This document shows, one piece after another, positions 29,078 through 42,763 of a stretch of 64,000 nucleotides of DNA (its first letter is position 1; the number at the start of each line of letters is the position of its first letter). Source of the DNA: Planctomycetota bacterium (lineage in GTDB: Bacteria > Planctomycetota > UBA8742 > UBA2392). The stretch is from positions 1 to 64,000 of the forward strand of contig JADLAK010000036.1 in NCBI GenBank assembly GCA_020848275.1, given 5' to 3'. Both the position numbers and the translations under genes were made by a program. The notes under the pieces are model-generated. The model was not told where the DNA came from. It searched no databases and was given only the letters and a program-made list of their open reading frames with translations.

Positions 29078-29174
29078 TTCGTTCTGTCCCGACCTGCCGC
29101 TACGTTTACGCCCGCCTTTGCGCGGGCTACTTCGCTTCGCGGTCGCGCCGCTGGCGCGCCCGCGGGTCGGGAGT

Positions 29175-29196
29175 TCAAATCTCCCCGCCCCGACCA
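29175..29196 (+). repeat. tRNA 3'-end repeat, copy 2, with full T-arm
   Basis: Same 22 bases as copy 1. Here the preceding bases complete a perfect T-arm (GGGAG, loop TTCAAAT, CTCCC), then CGCCCCG, A and CCA, as in a tRNA-Pro-like 3' half. The bases upstream form other hairpins (CGCGCC/GGCGCG) rather than D- and anticodon arms, and no CGGGGCG is present. It is a tRNA fragment rather than a gene. Confidence 0.65.
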
Positions 29197-29208
29197 ATTC
29201 AAAATCAA

Positions 29209-29232
29209 AAACGCCCGCGATCGCGGGCGTTT
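29209..29232. terminator. Bidirectional terminator
   Basis: Perfect 24-base palindrome with arms AAACGCCCGCGA and TCGCGGGCGTTT. T-rich tracts flank it on both strands. On the minus strand it lies 24 bases after the stop of the Ig-like lipoprotein; on the plus strand it follows the tRNA tail. Confidence 0.8.
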
Positions 29233-29256
29233 CTTTTTCGGTGCGCGCCGCATCGG

Positions 29257-29937
29257 TTACGACACGTGGATGATCATCGGCGTTTCGATGTGGCCATTAG
29301 CCTCATCGGTCAGCGTGATCGGGACGCTGTAATCACCGGGCGTCGTTGGCCTGCCGGTGGCGTAGATGTAAATGATCGTGTCGCCGTTGTTGTAGTACAG
29401 TGTGACGCGGATATCCAATCCCGGCGGCATCGTCCCCGAGTACACTCGCAGCGTGCCGCAGCCCCCGTCAATGACATGCGAGCGCATCAATACCGATTGC
29501 CCCACGGTCATCGACAGCGGCGTGTTTTGCACCGTGATTGCCGGGAACACGTTGATGGAAAATGGACGCCGCGCGGTCAGCGTCGGTTTGCTCGCGTCTG
29601 AAACCTGCACCTCAAACGAGTAGTAGCCGTCCAACGTCGGCACGCCCGAAATCTGCCCGGTTGCGGCGTTCAATGTAATCCCCGGCGGCAGGCCTTCGCC
29701 GACGGTCCACGTGTACGGAGCTCGTCCGCCCGATACCCCGATCGGCAACGTTGTCTGCTCTCCCGCCGTGATGTTGGGTAACGTCGCGGGGCCTGTGATG
29801 ATGATCTGGTTGGGGATGCGCAGCGTTGAATTCGCCGAATCTTGTGCGCCGCCTTCATCCGCTTCGTTATCACAACCGCCCAAACACACGATTACGGCCA
29901 ACGCCGCAACCGCAAATAACCGAAGGCCAGTTCGCAT
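29257..29937 (-). CDS. Ig-like domain lipoprotein
   Basis: 226 residues. The signal sequence ends in the lipobox LGGC, followed by an acidic linker. Residues about 45-125 form a putative Ig (He_PIG-type) domain with the diagnostic GLPPGITLNAATGQISGVPTLDGYYSFEVQVSD. A second, more divergent Ig-like domain follows (TMPPGLDIRVTLYY, RPTTPGDYSVPITLTDE). An AGGAG lies 8 bases before the ATG. Such domains usually mediate adhesion or scaffold surface proteins. It is monocistronic, ending at the palindromic terminator. The exact role is unknown. Confidence 0.82.
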   Translation of the reverse strand: MRTGLRLFAVAALAVIVCLGGCDNEADEGGAQDSANSTLRIPNQIIITGPATLPNITAGEQTTLPIGVSGGRAPYTWTVGEGLPPGITLNAATGQISGVPTLDGYYSFEVQVSDASKPTLTARRPFSINVFPAITVQNTPLSMTVGQSVLMRSHVIDGGCGTLRVYSGTMPPGLDIRVTLYYNNGDTIIYIYATGRPTTPGDYSVPITLTDEANGHIETPMIIHVS

Positions 29938-30076
29938 CGTAAATCTCCTTTTAGGGTGACCTTAGTGGAGATTAGGCGAGATCGAACGCCGGTCTAACTT
30001 TTACCGCAAGGCGCTTCGTGATTCCGCACAGGGTGTCGCGGCCCGTGCGAAAGTGAAGTGCTCATTTGTGCAGTTA

Positions 30077-30733
30077 TCAGCCGCCGATCAGCGGCACAAA
30101 CGCGACGGGACCGCGTTGCTCTACGTTGACGGCGCCCTGTTCGTCCCTCATCACGACCGTCATTTCCTGCCGGCCCTGCGGGCCCACGGGCAGCACCAGC
30201 CGGCCGCCGGGGGCGAGTTGTTCAACCAGCGCGGGCGGAATTCCCGCCGGTGCGGCGGCGCAGAGGATTCGATCGAAGGGCGCAAGTTCGGGCCAGCCGC
30301 GAGAGCCATCTCCAACGCGCAGGGAATAATTGGACAGTTTTAATGTCCTCAGGTTGTCTTGTGCACCTTCAGCAAGGCGCGCGATTCGTTCAATGGTGTA
30401 AACGTGGTCGACGAGTTTGCAGAGCACAGCGGTCTGGTAGCCGCAACCTGTGCCGATTTCGAGAGTCTTGTGGTGCGCCTGGGCCTGCAGCAGTTCGCTC
30501 ATCCAGGCCACGACGTAGGGCTGGCTGATGGTCTGCCCGTCACCAATGGCCTGCGCGCCGTCATCGTAGGCACGGCTGCGGTTCTGGGCAGGGAGAAAGA
30601 TTTCGCGGGGAACTTCGCCCATGGCGCGCAATACGCGTGCGTCGGAGATTCCGCGGGGCAGCAATTGCCTGGCGATCATCTCGCGGCGGGCAGCGGCATA
30701 ACTGTCTTTGGGCGTCTGTTGCAAAGTCGTCAT
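30077..30733 (-). CDS. pcm: Protein-L-isoaspartate O-methyltransferase
   Basis: 218 residues from ATG 30733; upstream extension is rejected because a terminator lies at 30751-30770. It repairs isoaspartyl residues using S-adenosylmethionine in the cytoplasm. Visible features: N-terminal helix REMIARQLLPRGI, the family segment REIFLPAQNRSRAYDD, QTISQPYVVAWMSELL, and the SAM-binding motif LEIGTGCGYQTAVL. The C-terminal PPALVEQLAPGGRLVLPVG is also typical. Length matches the family. It is read alone, between two minus-strand genes with terminators. Confidence 0.95.
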   Translation of the reverse strand: MTTLQQTPKDSYAAARREMIARQLLPRGISDARVLRAMGEVPREIFLPAQNRSRAYDDGAQAIGDGQTISQPYVVAWMSELLQAQAHHKTLEIGTGCGYQTAVLCKLVDHVYTIERIARLAEGAQDNLRTLKLSNYSLRVGDGSRGWPELAPFDRILCAAAPAGIPPALVEQLAPGGRLVLPVGPQGRQEMTVVMRDEQGAVNVEQRGPVAFVPLIGG

Positions 30734-30750
30734 TCCATCAAAATAAAAAT

Positions 30751-30770
30751 GGGCGGGCCCATGCCCGCCC
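30751..30770 (-). terminator. Terminator of the thioredoxin-fold gene
   Basis: Stem GGGCGGGC / GCCCGCCC with a 4-base loop, followed on the minus strand by ATTTTTATTTT. It lies between the thioredoxin-fold gene (stop 30795) and the pcm start. Confidence 0.8.
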
Positions 30771-30794
30771 AATAATCTAACCAGCGGCCTGCGG

Positions 30795-31796
30795 TCAATA
30801 TTCCGCGTTCTCGAGGCGGGTGGCGAGTTCCTCGGCGTCGTCGGCCGCGCGCGTACCGGGGAAATTTTTGGCAAACGTGCGCAGGGTGTTCACGCGTTGC
30901 GCCTTGCCTTTGCCGCGTGCGCCGTTGATGACGTAAATCAGGGACTCCTGCGCCTTCAGTTCTTCCTTGACCTTCTTGTCGTCCTTAAGCGTCTTGATTT
31001 CTTTTTCGGCCGCCGTGGCGACTTCGGTATCCTTGAAGGCCCTGGTGAGTTCCTCCAGCCATTCGAACACCTGCACGTAGTGGCGGCGTTCCTTCTCCTT
31101 TTCGATGCGCTTGCGTTTTCGCTCAAGGATTTCCTCGCCGCGCTTGATGATGTAGCGGGCATCATCTTTGCCGGCAGCGTCAAGCTCGCCTTCAAGCGCG
31201 GTCCTGGCGAGGTTCATGCCTTTGCCGAAAAACCCCAGCCCGAAATTGACCGCCGCGGATTCCAGCGGTTTGACCACCGCCTGGCGCAGCAGGTTGGGGT
31301 AGACGACTTTCTTCAGTTCGGTTTCGAGCACCGTCTGCCAGCCGCCGCTGGTGTTGTAGTAGGCGACCTTGCCGTCGATGTCGATGACGGTGATGTACAT
31401 CTTGTCTTTGACGAAATACGCATCGAAGTCGTTGGTTTCGCCGAACGCGCAAATCGGCGAGCACAGGGTGATCTTGTTCTTGACGCAATAGTCTTCGACC
31501 GCATCGATGCGTTCCATGTTCAGTCGATGCGTCGCAAACACGTGCAGGCCCTTGCCGCGGTATTTGTCCCACAGGCCCTGGACCTGCTTGATGATCTTCT
31601 GCGTCGGGATGTCGCGCACGTGCCAGTCGACCAGCAGGATCACTTCACCCTTGCACTCCGTCAGCGTCTTCAGCTCGACGGGGTTGGCGCAATCGCCATC
31701 GACTTTGAAAAACGGCGCGGGCTTGCCGACGGTAACTTCGGCGACTAGCGGCGCGGCGAGCAGGCAAACGACTGCGATCAAGACTGTTTTGGACAT
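30795..31796 (-). CDS. Exported thioredoxin-fold protein lacking the CxxC site
   Basis: 333 residues. ATG 31796 follows GGGGAGAATCC and opens a signal peptide (LIAVVCLLAAPLVAE). Residues about 20-165 look like a TlpA/AhpC-type thioredoxin fold (VGKPAPFFKVDG, GEVILLVDWHVRD, YITVIDIDGKVAYYNTSGGW). Where active members have a CxxC after the second strand, this protein reads DWHVRDIPT, with no cysteine pair, so classical disulfide exchange is unlikely. The C-terminal half is a charged helical or coiled-coil region rich in Lys and Glu, possibly TPR-like. It is probably periplasmic. Function unknown. Confidence 0.75.
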   Translation of the reverse strand: MSKTVLIAVVCLLAAPLVAEVTVGKPAPFFKVDGDCANPVELKTLTECKGEVILLVDWHVRDIPTQKIIKQVQGLWDKYRGKGLHVFATHRLNMERIDAVEDYCVKNKITLCSPICAFGETNDFDAYFVKDKMYITVIDIDGKVAYYNTSGGWQTVLETELKKVVYPNLLRQAVVKPLESAAVNFGLGFFGKGMNLARTALEGELDAAGKDDARYIIKRGEEILERKRKRIEKEKERRHYVQVFEWLEELTRAFKDTEVATAAEKEIKTLKDDKKVKEELKAQESLIYVINGARGKGKAQRVNTLRTFAKNFPGTRAADDAEELATRLENAEY

Positions 31797-31835
31797 GGAT
31801 TCTCCCCGACGAATCGGCAATGATTATACGAATGA

Positions 31836-31870
31836 AGGTTCAGGTTGCCTGAACCTGAACCTGGACCTGC
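31836..31870. repeat. Inverted hexamer array before the ABC-F gene
   Basis: AGGTTCAGGTT, then a GCCTG centre, then AACCTGAACCTGGACCTG. The arms are inverted copies of a CAGGTT unit with period 6. It ends 2 bases before the ABC-F start codon and occupies the usual place of the ribosome site. It shares its architecture with five other elements in this window. Confidence 0.6.
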
Positions 31871-31872
31871 CC

Positions 31873-36189
<4,317 letters not shown>

Positions 36190-36205
36190 GCAACCGACCA
36201 AAACA

Positions 36206-36236
36206 AAACAGGACGCCCTCTAAAGGCGTCCTGTTT
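36206..36236 (+). terminator. Terminator after katG
   Basis: Perfect 12-bp stem AAACAGGACGCC / GGCGTCCTGTTT with a 7-base loop. It lies 17 bases after the katG stop and 7 bases from the end of the convergent tRNA gene, so it can serve both. Confidence 0.85.
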
Positions 36237-36242
36237 AAGTTT

Positions 36243-36318
36243 TGGTAGCGGGGACTGGATTCGAACCAGTGACCTCAAGGTTATGAGCCTTGCGAGCTGC
36301 CATCTGCTCCACCCCGCA
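36243..36318 (-). tRNA. tRNA-Met (CAT), initiator-like
   Basis: 76 bases with encoded CCA. Anticodon CAT in the loop CTCATAA; T-arm ACTGG TTCGAAT CCAGT; D-stem GAGC/GCTC. Two initiator marks are visible: position 1 (T) does not pair with position 72 (T), and the D-stem has the A11:U24 pair. The anticodon stem CAAGG/CCTTG has an A:U where canonical initiators have the first of three G:C pairs. I judge it the initiator tRNA with a relaxed anticodon stem; an elongator is the alternative. Confidence 0.93.
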
Positions 36319-36428
36319 GCAGGTCGCGAAGGGTAACGGCATCGTGAACGCGCGTCAACCCTGTCGCACCATGAGATAACCTTCAACCAGCCCCTTGTGT
36401 TCCCTGATTTCCGCCTTTGGATAGGCGC

Positions 36429-38720
<2,292 letters not shown>

Positions 38721-38728
38721 CTGTTGAC

Positions 38729-38817
38729 GGCGCTTTTCGGCGGCGAGCGTCACGTCTCTGCGTCGCGCTCTGGCGTTCGCGCTTCTTGATCTGCTCGCTC
38801 GGCGCTCGAAAATCGCC
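38729..38817. repeat. Imperfect inverted repeat between priA and dps
   Basis: Left arm GGCGCTTTTCGGCGGCGAGCG at 38729-38749 and right arm at 38796-38817 are inverted copies with about 18 of 21 matching bases, separated by 46 bases. A GC-rich hairpin with no coding content. It may terminate priA transcription or be an intergenic mobile repeat. Confidence 0.5.
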
Positions 38818-38857
38818 TCCATAATTGTTCAATCGGATACTTACGATTGGAGTAAAC

Positions 38858-39331
38858 ATGCACGAAACCCGCAACGACATGAACAAAGACGCGCGCAAGA
38901 AGGTCTGCGACATCCTCAATGTGCACCTCGCGTCACTTTCAGACCTCACCATGCAGACCAAGCAGGCGCACTGGAACGTGAAGGGCAAGGAATTCATCGC
39001 GTTGCACGGGCTGTTTGACGCCGTATATCTCGCGATTACTCCCTTTGTTGACGAGGTCGCCGAACGCTGCATCGCGCTGGGAGGCACGGCGCTTGGCACG
39101 TTGCAATCCGCCATCAAGGGTACGTTGCTTAAAACTTACCCGACGGACATCACCGTTGGCGACGACCATATTGCGGCCTTGTCAAAGGCCCTGGCCGCCT
39201 ACGGCAAGATGGCGCGCGAGGCAATCGACCAGACCGACAAACTGGGCGACAAGGACACCGCCGACCTGTTCACAGGAATTTCGCGCGAGATCGACAAGCA
39301 GCTTTGGATGGTCGAGGCGCACGAGCAGTAG
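38858..39331 (+). CDS. dps: Dps-like ferritin
   Basis: 157 residues. ATG 38858 follows TTGGAGTAAAC. A four-helix ferritin-like protein that stores iron using hydrogen peroxide and protects DNA as a dodecamer. The intersubunit ferroxidase residues are visible: H in QTKQAHWNVKGKEFIALHGLFD and D/E in FVDEVAERCIALGG. Length is typical. It lies near katG and other peroxide or iron genes but is transcribed alone, ending tail-to-tail with the next gene. Confidence 0.93.
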   Translation: MHETRNDMNKDARKKVCDILNVHLASLSDLTMQTKQAHWNVKGKEFIALHGLFDAVYLAITPFVDEVAERCIALGGTALGTLQSAIKGTLLKTYPTDITVGDDHIAALSKALAAYGKMAREAIDQTDKLGDKDTADLFTGISREIDKQLWMVEAHEQ

Positions 39332-39730
39332 TCACTGGCTGTAGATATAGACGTAAGCAGCGACGCACGCGGGGGCGAGCAGCGCGATCAGCGCGAGTTC
39401 GCCCCAGCATCGTTTGAGGCTATTGCGGTCAACCACTTTGATCGCCGCGGTAAGCACCATCAGGCGCAGGGCGCGGCCGGGTTTGCTTTTGTGCGGCGGC
39501 AATTTCGTGAGGTCGATTTCGGGATTCACGGAAAGGCGCACGCTGTCGAACAGGCGGCGTTCCCGCGAAATCGTGTCCAGGCCCTCGAGGATGCGAAAGA
39601 AGCTGCGCACGGAGATCGCCGCTTCAACCAGCGTGTAAAGCGTGATCGCGCCAAGCACAAACGAAAGCGCGACGCGATAGCTCGTGTAGGGTTCGAGGTG
39701 TTCCATCGATTCAAGCAATTGTTCGATCAT
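39332..39730 (-). CDS. Small two-helix membrane protein
   Basis: 132 residues with two predicted membrane helices: YRVALSFVLGAITLYTLVEAAISV (about 18-41) and ELALIALLAPACVAAYVYIYS at the C-terminus. Between them is a basic cytoplasmic segment with DLTKLPPHKSKPGRALRL. I do not recognise the family. It ends one base from the dps stop, convergent, and is divergent from the following small gene with a 52-base gap. Confidence 0.65.
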   Translation of the reverse strand: MIEQLLESMEHLEPYTSYRVALSFVLGAITLYTLVEAAISVRSFFRILEGLDTISRERRLFDSVRLSVNPEIDLTKLPPHKSKPGRALRLMVLTAAIKVVDRNSLKRCWGELALIALLAPACVAAYVYIYSQ

Positions 39731-39782
39731 CGTCGCGCCGGAAAAGGCTGCCAGAGACCTGCCAGGGCGCTATTATGCGAAC

Positions 39783-40133
39783 ATGAGCGAAGAACTGCGC
39801 AACGAAATCCTGCGGGTTTTCCGCGCCTGGGACGATTCGGAAATGACCGCCCAGGCGGTGCAGAACTGGGCGATGCGCACTTCCTCGGCGAGCGCGGACG
39901 ATTGCGCGAAGATGGTGATGACTCACCTGAGGTCGCTGGGCGAATACCTCATCACCACCGACGACCTGAAGCTCTATCGCCAGGCGCTTGGCCTCCGCAG
40001 CCCCGAGGATGGCGTGAGGTTTTTACGCGAGGCCGCCGAGGAATTCGACGTCAAGCAGCGCGCCACGGAACTTCAGCACGACCAGTTCTATGGGCCGCAC
40101 ACCCGCGCGATCCTGAAGGACCTGAAGAAGTAG
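39783..40133 (+). CDS. Small hypothetical cytoplasmic protein
   Basis: 116 residues, mostly charged helix, no signal or membrane segment, and no family recognised. Candidate motifs are weak; LRSLGEYLITTDDLKLYRQALGL could be one helical bundle. It is flanked by a divergent membrane protein gene and the convergent tilS. Coding is supported by GC-rich third positions matching neighbours and the lack of a better frame. Confidence 0.6.
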   Translation: MSEELRNEILRVFRAWDDSEMTAQAVQNWAMRTSSASADDCAKMVMTHLRSLGEYLITTDDLKLYRQALGLRSPEDGVRFLREAAEEFDVKQRATELQHDQFYGPHTRAILKDLKK

Positions 40134-40146
40134 AAAATGGTTCAAG

Positions 40147-41652
40147 TTACTCGAGCGCGGGGTTGACGCCCGTGAGGTCGCTGCTGCCGCGGTCGATGGC
40201 GGAGAACATCAGCACCTGCGTGGTGCGGTCGTTGACGCGCAGGCGGTCGGCGATGCAATGGCCGACAACCCAGATGATGCCGTTGGAATCGCATACCAGC
40301 GGCACGCCGTCGCGCAATTCGCGGGGAACTTTGGCGTCGGTGAAAATGTCCTGCAACTTTTTGTCGCCGTCCATGCCCAGCGGCCGCAGGTGATCGCCGT
40401 CCTTGCGCCCGCGCACATAACACGGGAACAGTACTTTTTCCGCGTCGACGAATTCTGTTTCCGGCGATTTGCCCGCCAGCAGTTCGTGCACGCCGCCCGC
40501 CGGCATCGCCATCATTTCGGCGGTAATACGCGCATAGGGGCCATGGTTGATTTCCGCCAGCCAGCTCCCGTCTCCAAGGATGCTGAACTCGGCCATGGCG
40601 ATATTCTGCTGCGCCGCGCCGGCAGCAACCGCCATCGTGATCACGACCGTGTGGTCGTCCAGGCGCACCGAAGCAGTGTCCGTAAGCTTGGCGACGACGC
40701 CGCGGCGTTCAGAGGACAGCAGGTCGCGCACACTCTCGACGCGCCGGTGGCTTACCTCGCGCGCCGACATGCCCGCCGCCAGCAGCGCCGCACGCAGGAC
40801 GTAGCGCTGCACCAGCGGGCCCTGCTGGCGGAGCTTTTCGAGCGGCACGCGCACCAGGGTTTGTTCGGCGCGGTGTTCAGGTTGCTCGAAGAAACCCGCG
40901 GCCATGCGTTGCAGCTCGATTTCCAGCTCCTGCGCCTGCATGCCAAGGCTCGCGAGGTGGCGCTTGGCGGAAGGGTTGTACTCCTTGATCAGCATCGGGA
41001 TCAGCTTGTTGCGAACCCGGTTTCGCGTGTAGCGCGTGTCGTAATTGCTGGGGTCGTCGAAGACCTTGACCTGTTCGTTACGCAGATATTCCTCGATCTG
41101 TTCGCGGGTCGTCCGCAGCAGGGGGCGCACAACTTGCGTGGTGAGGTTGCGCGACAGCGGGCGCTTGACCGGGATGCCGGCGAGGCCCGTGAGCCAGGAG
41201 CCGCCGACGGCGCGCATCAGCACGGTTTCGGCCTGGTCGTCGAGTTGGTGGCCGGTGGCGAGCTTGGCAATGCCCTGTTCTTTGCAGACCTCGGCGAAGA
41301 AACGGTATCGCTCGCGGCGGCCCAAGGCCTCAATGGAAAGGCCCCGCGAGCCGCTTTCGCCCTTGAGCGCCGGTATGTCCACCTTGCGCACAATCAGTGG
41401 AAGCTTCAGGTAGTCATCGGCGAGTTTGCGGCAGAATAGTTCGTTTTCGTCCGCGCGCGGCGTGATGCAGTGGTTCATGTGGGCCAGCTTAATGTCCCAG
41501 CCGTAGCGATAAGTCTGGCTGATCTGGCGCAAGGCGTCCGCCAAAAACACGCTGTCGGGCCCGCCCGAGAAGGCAATCAGGATGCTCTCGCCGCGCTCGA
41601 AAATTTCGGCGGTGCGGATGAATGCGTGGACTTCGTCAAAGTGCCTGTTCAT
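40147..41652 (-). CDS. tilS: tRNA(Ile)-lysidine synthase
   Basis: 501 residues. It ligates lysine to C34 of the CAU-anticodon tRNA-Ile using ATP, changing AUG to AUA decoding, and is essential in most bacteria. N-terminal PP-loop ATPase motif AFSGGPDS at about 27-34, then NHCITPRADENELFCRKLA, ATGHQLDDQAETVLMRAVGG and RNRVRNKLIPML, all typical. The C-terminal part holds the TilS accessory domain (FVDAEKVLFPCYVRGRKDGDHLRPLG). It begins 9 bases from the end of the CoA-binding gene on the same strand, so they may be co-transcribed. Confidence 0.95.
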   Translation of the reverse strand: MNRHFDEVHAFIRTAEIFERGESILIAFSGGPDSVFLADALRQISQTYRYGWDIKLAHMNHCITPRADENELFCRKLADDYLKLPLIVRKVDIPALKGESGSRGLSIEALGRRERYRFFAEVCKEQGIAKLATGHQLDDQAETVLMRAVGGSWLTGLAGIPVKRPLSRNLTTQVVRPLLRTTREQIEEYLRNEQVKVFDDPSNYDTRYTRNRVRNKLIPMLIKEYNPSAKRHLASLGMQAQELEIELQRMAAGFFEQPEHRAEQTLVRVPLEKLRQQGPLVQRYVLRAALLAAGMSAREVSHRRVESVRDLLSSERRGVVAKLTDTASVRLDDHTVVITMAVAAGAAQQNIAMAEFSILGDGSWLAEINHGPYARITAEMMAMPAGGVHELLAGKSPETEFVDAEKVLFPCYVRGRKDGDHLRPLGMDGDKKLQDIFTDAKVPRELRDGVPLVCDSNGIIWVVGHCIADRLRVNDRTTQVLMFSAIDRGSSDLTGVNPALE

Positions 41653-41661
41653 AGGGCCAGT

Positions 41662-42063
41662 TTACCGGCACTGGTTATGATCAACTTTGATGCATTGGTC
41701 AACAAACACAGTGATGCTCGCGTTCTCCAATTTCTCCCGCACGTCAAAACCGCCTGCGTTAAGTTGAAACCAGACGGCACGCGGTTTGACCTTCATGGCA
41801 AGGATGTCGCGCGCGACCTCCTGTTCGTGCTCGGCTGCGCGAAACACGTCCACGATGTCCACGGGCGCGGGAATCTCGGCAAGCGACGCGTAGCATTCGA
41901 GCTTATGTACCTGCTCGTACTTCGGGTTGACCGGGACAATCTCGTAGCCTGCGCCGATCAAGTAGCGCGCGATGTCGTTGCTGGTCCGCGAAGGATCCGG
42001 CGAAGCACCCAGCACCGCAATGCGGTGCGAGGTCTTCAATATCTCGCACATGTCGTTGGCCAT
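41662..42063 (-). CDS. CoA-binding domain protein (YccU-like)
   Basis: 133 residues. A single Rossmann-type CoA-binding domain: RIAVLGASPDPSRTSNDIARYLIGAGYEIVPVNPKY is the nucleotide-binding start, and ARAVWFQ-type sequence (KPRAVWFQLNAGG) the end. Small stand-alone members bind CoA and are of unclear physiological role. Length matches the family. It precedes tilS by 9 bases. Confidence 0.88.
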   Translation of the reverse strand: MANDMCEILKTSHRIAVLGASPDPSRTSNDIARYLIGAGYEIVPVNPKYEQVHKLECYASLAEIPAPVDIVDVFRAAEHEQEVARDILAMKVKPRAVWFQLNAGGFDVREKLENASITVFVDQCIKVDHNQCR

Positions 42064-42090
42064 TGATCATCCAGAATTTGAGAAACCTAA

Positions 42091-42178
42091 TTTTAGATTT
42101 TGGATTTTAGGTTTTGGATTCGTCAGACCCTGGCGCGGAAGCGCCAATCCAAAATCGGCAATCCAAAATCCAAAATCG
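42091..42178. repeat. AT-rich inverted heptamer array
   Basis: The left arm repeats ATTTTAG/ATTTTGG-type heptamers (42091-42121) and the right arm repeats CCAAAAT-type heptamers (42145-42177). The arms are inverted and both keep period 7, with a GC-rich loop between. It lies in the intergenic gap between the CoA-binding gene and the flavin reductase gene. Confidence 0.7.
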
Positions 42179-42211
42179 CCCAACTGCGCGAAGGCGGGCC
42201 GTAGCCCAGAG

Positions 42212-42691
42212 CTAATAGTTCGCCCCGTTCCTGCGCACGTGCGACCAGGGTTCGCCTTCCTTTAACATCGCTCCGCCAACCACCTCGGCGGAAACCAGGT
42301 TGTGCTCGGTAGACGGTTCCAACACGCGCATGACTTCAAGTTCAAGATACCCAAGCGCATCCTTGAGATAGGGCGTTCCTTTTTCAGTGCGCCCGATGTC
42401 GGCGCCGGCAAAAGGATCGGCGTCGGGCGCAAACGCCTTGGCAAATTGTCCCATCAGCGCCTTGTCTTCCTTACCAAGGATGCTGAGGCACAGGCGCGCT
42501 CCGCGGCCTATCTGGCGCATGATCGGGCGGTCCTGCTTGATCGCGACCGACACCGCAGGTGGATTGAAGCCCGCCTGCACCACCCAGCTTGCTAGAAACG
42601 CCACACGCTGGCCCCCGTTTTCGGCGGTAACGATGTAAAGTCCTGACACGACACGGCCCAGGGCTTGCATGGGCGGCGGAATCTCTGCCAT
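42212..42691 (-). CDS. Flavin reductase family protein
   Basis: 159 residues. A flavin-reductase-like FMN-binding split barrel: ALGRVVSGLYIVTAENGGQRVAFLASWVVQAGFNPPAVSVAI is the characteristic start, with LEVMRVLEPSTEHNLVSAEVVGG near the end. It would bind FMN and reduce it with NAD(P)H or supply a small oxidoreductase. It is divergent from the AAA/TPR gene with about 70 bases between starts. The partner enzyme is unknown. Confidence 0.85.
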   Translation of the reverse strand: MAEIPPPMQALGRVVSGLYIVTAENGGQRVAFLASWVVQAGFNPPAVSVAIKQDRPIMRQIGRGARLCLSILGKEDKALMGQFAKAFAPDADPFAGADIGRTEKGTPYLKDALGYLELEVMRVLEPSTEHNLVSAEVVGGAMLKEGEPWSHVRRNGANY

Positions 42692-42763
42692 AAATCCCTC
42701 TCTTTGCGGGTCTCCGGCGCTAACATATACCCCTCTAGTCGCGTTGAGAACGGTCTGCCGGGC

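Larger units (their letters stand above)
28493..29256. other. Non-coding region with tRNA-tail repeats
   Basis: 764 bases between the kinase and the Ig-like lipoprotein. A 73-codon minus-strand frame (28537-28758) has no recognisable family and no good ribosome site. The right half holds two copies of a 22-base tRNA 3' end, two terminators and a GC-rich stem-loop stretch (29110-29165). It looks like debris of lost tRNA genes. Confidence 0.55.

Noticed and set aside
29110-29196. Intact tRNA-Pro gene
   Set aside because: Only the T-arm and acceptor 3' strand are present; there is no acceptor 5' strand, D-arm or anticodon arm at the right spacing.
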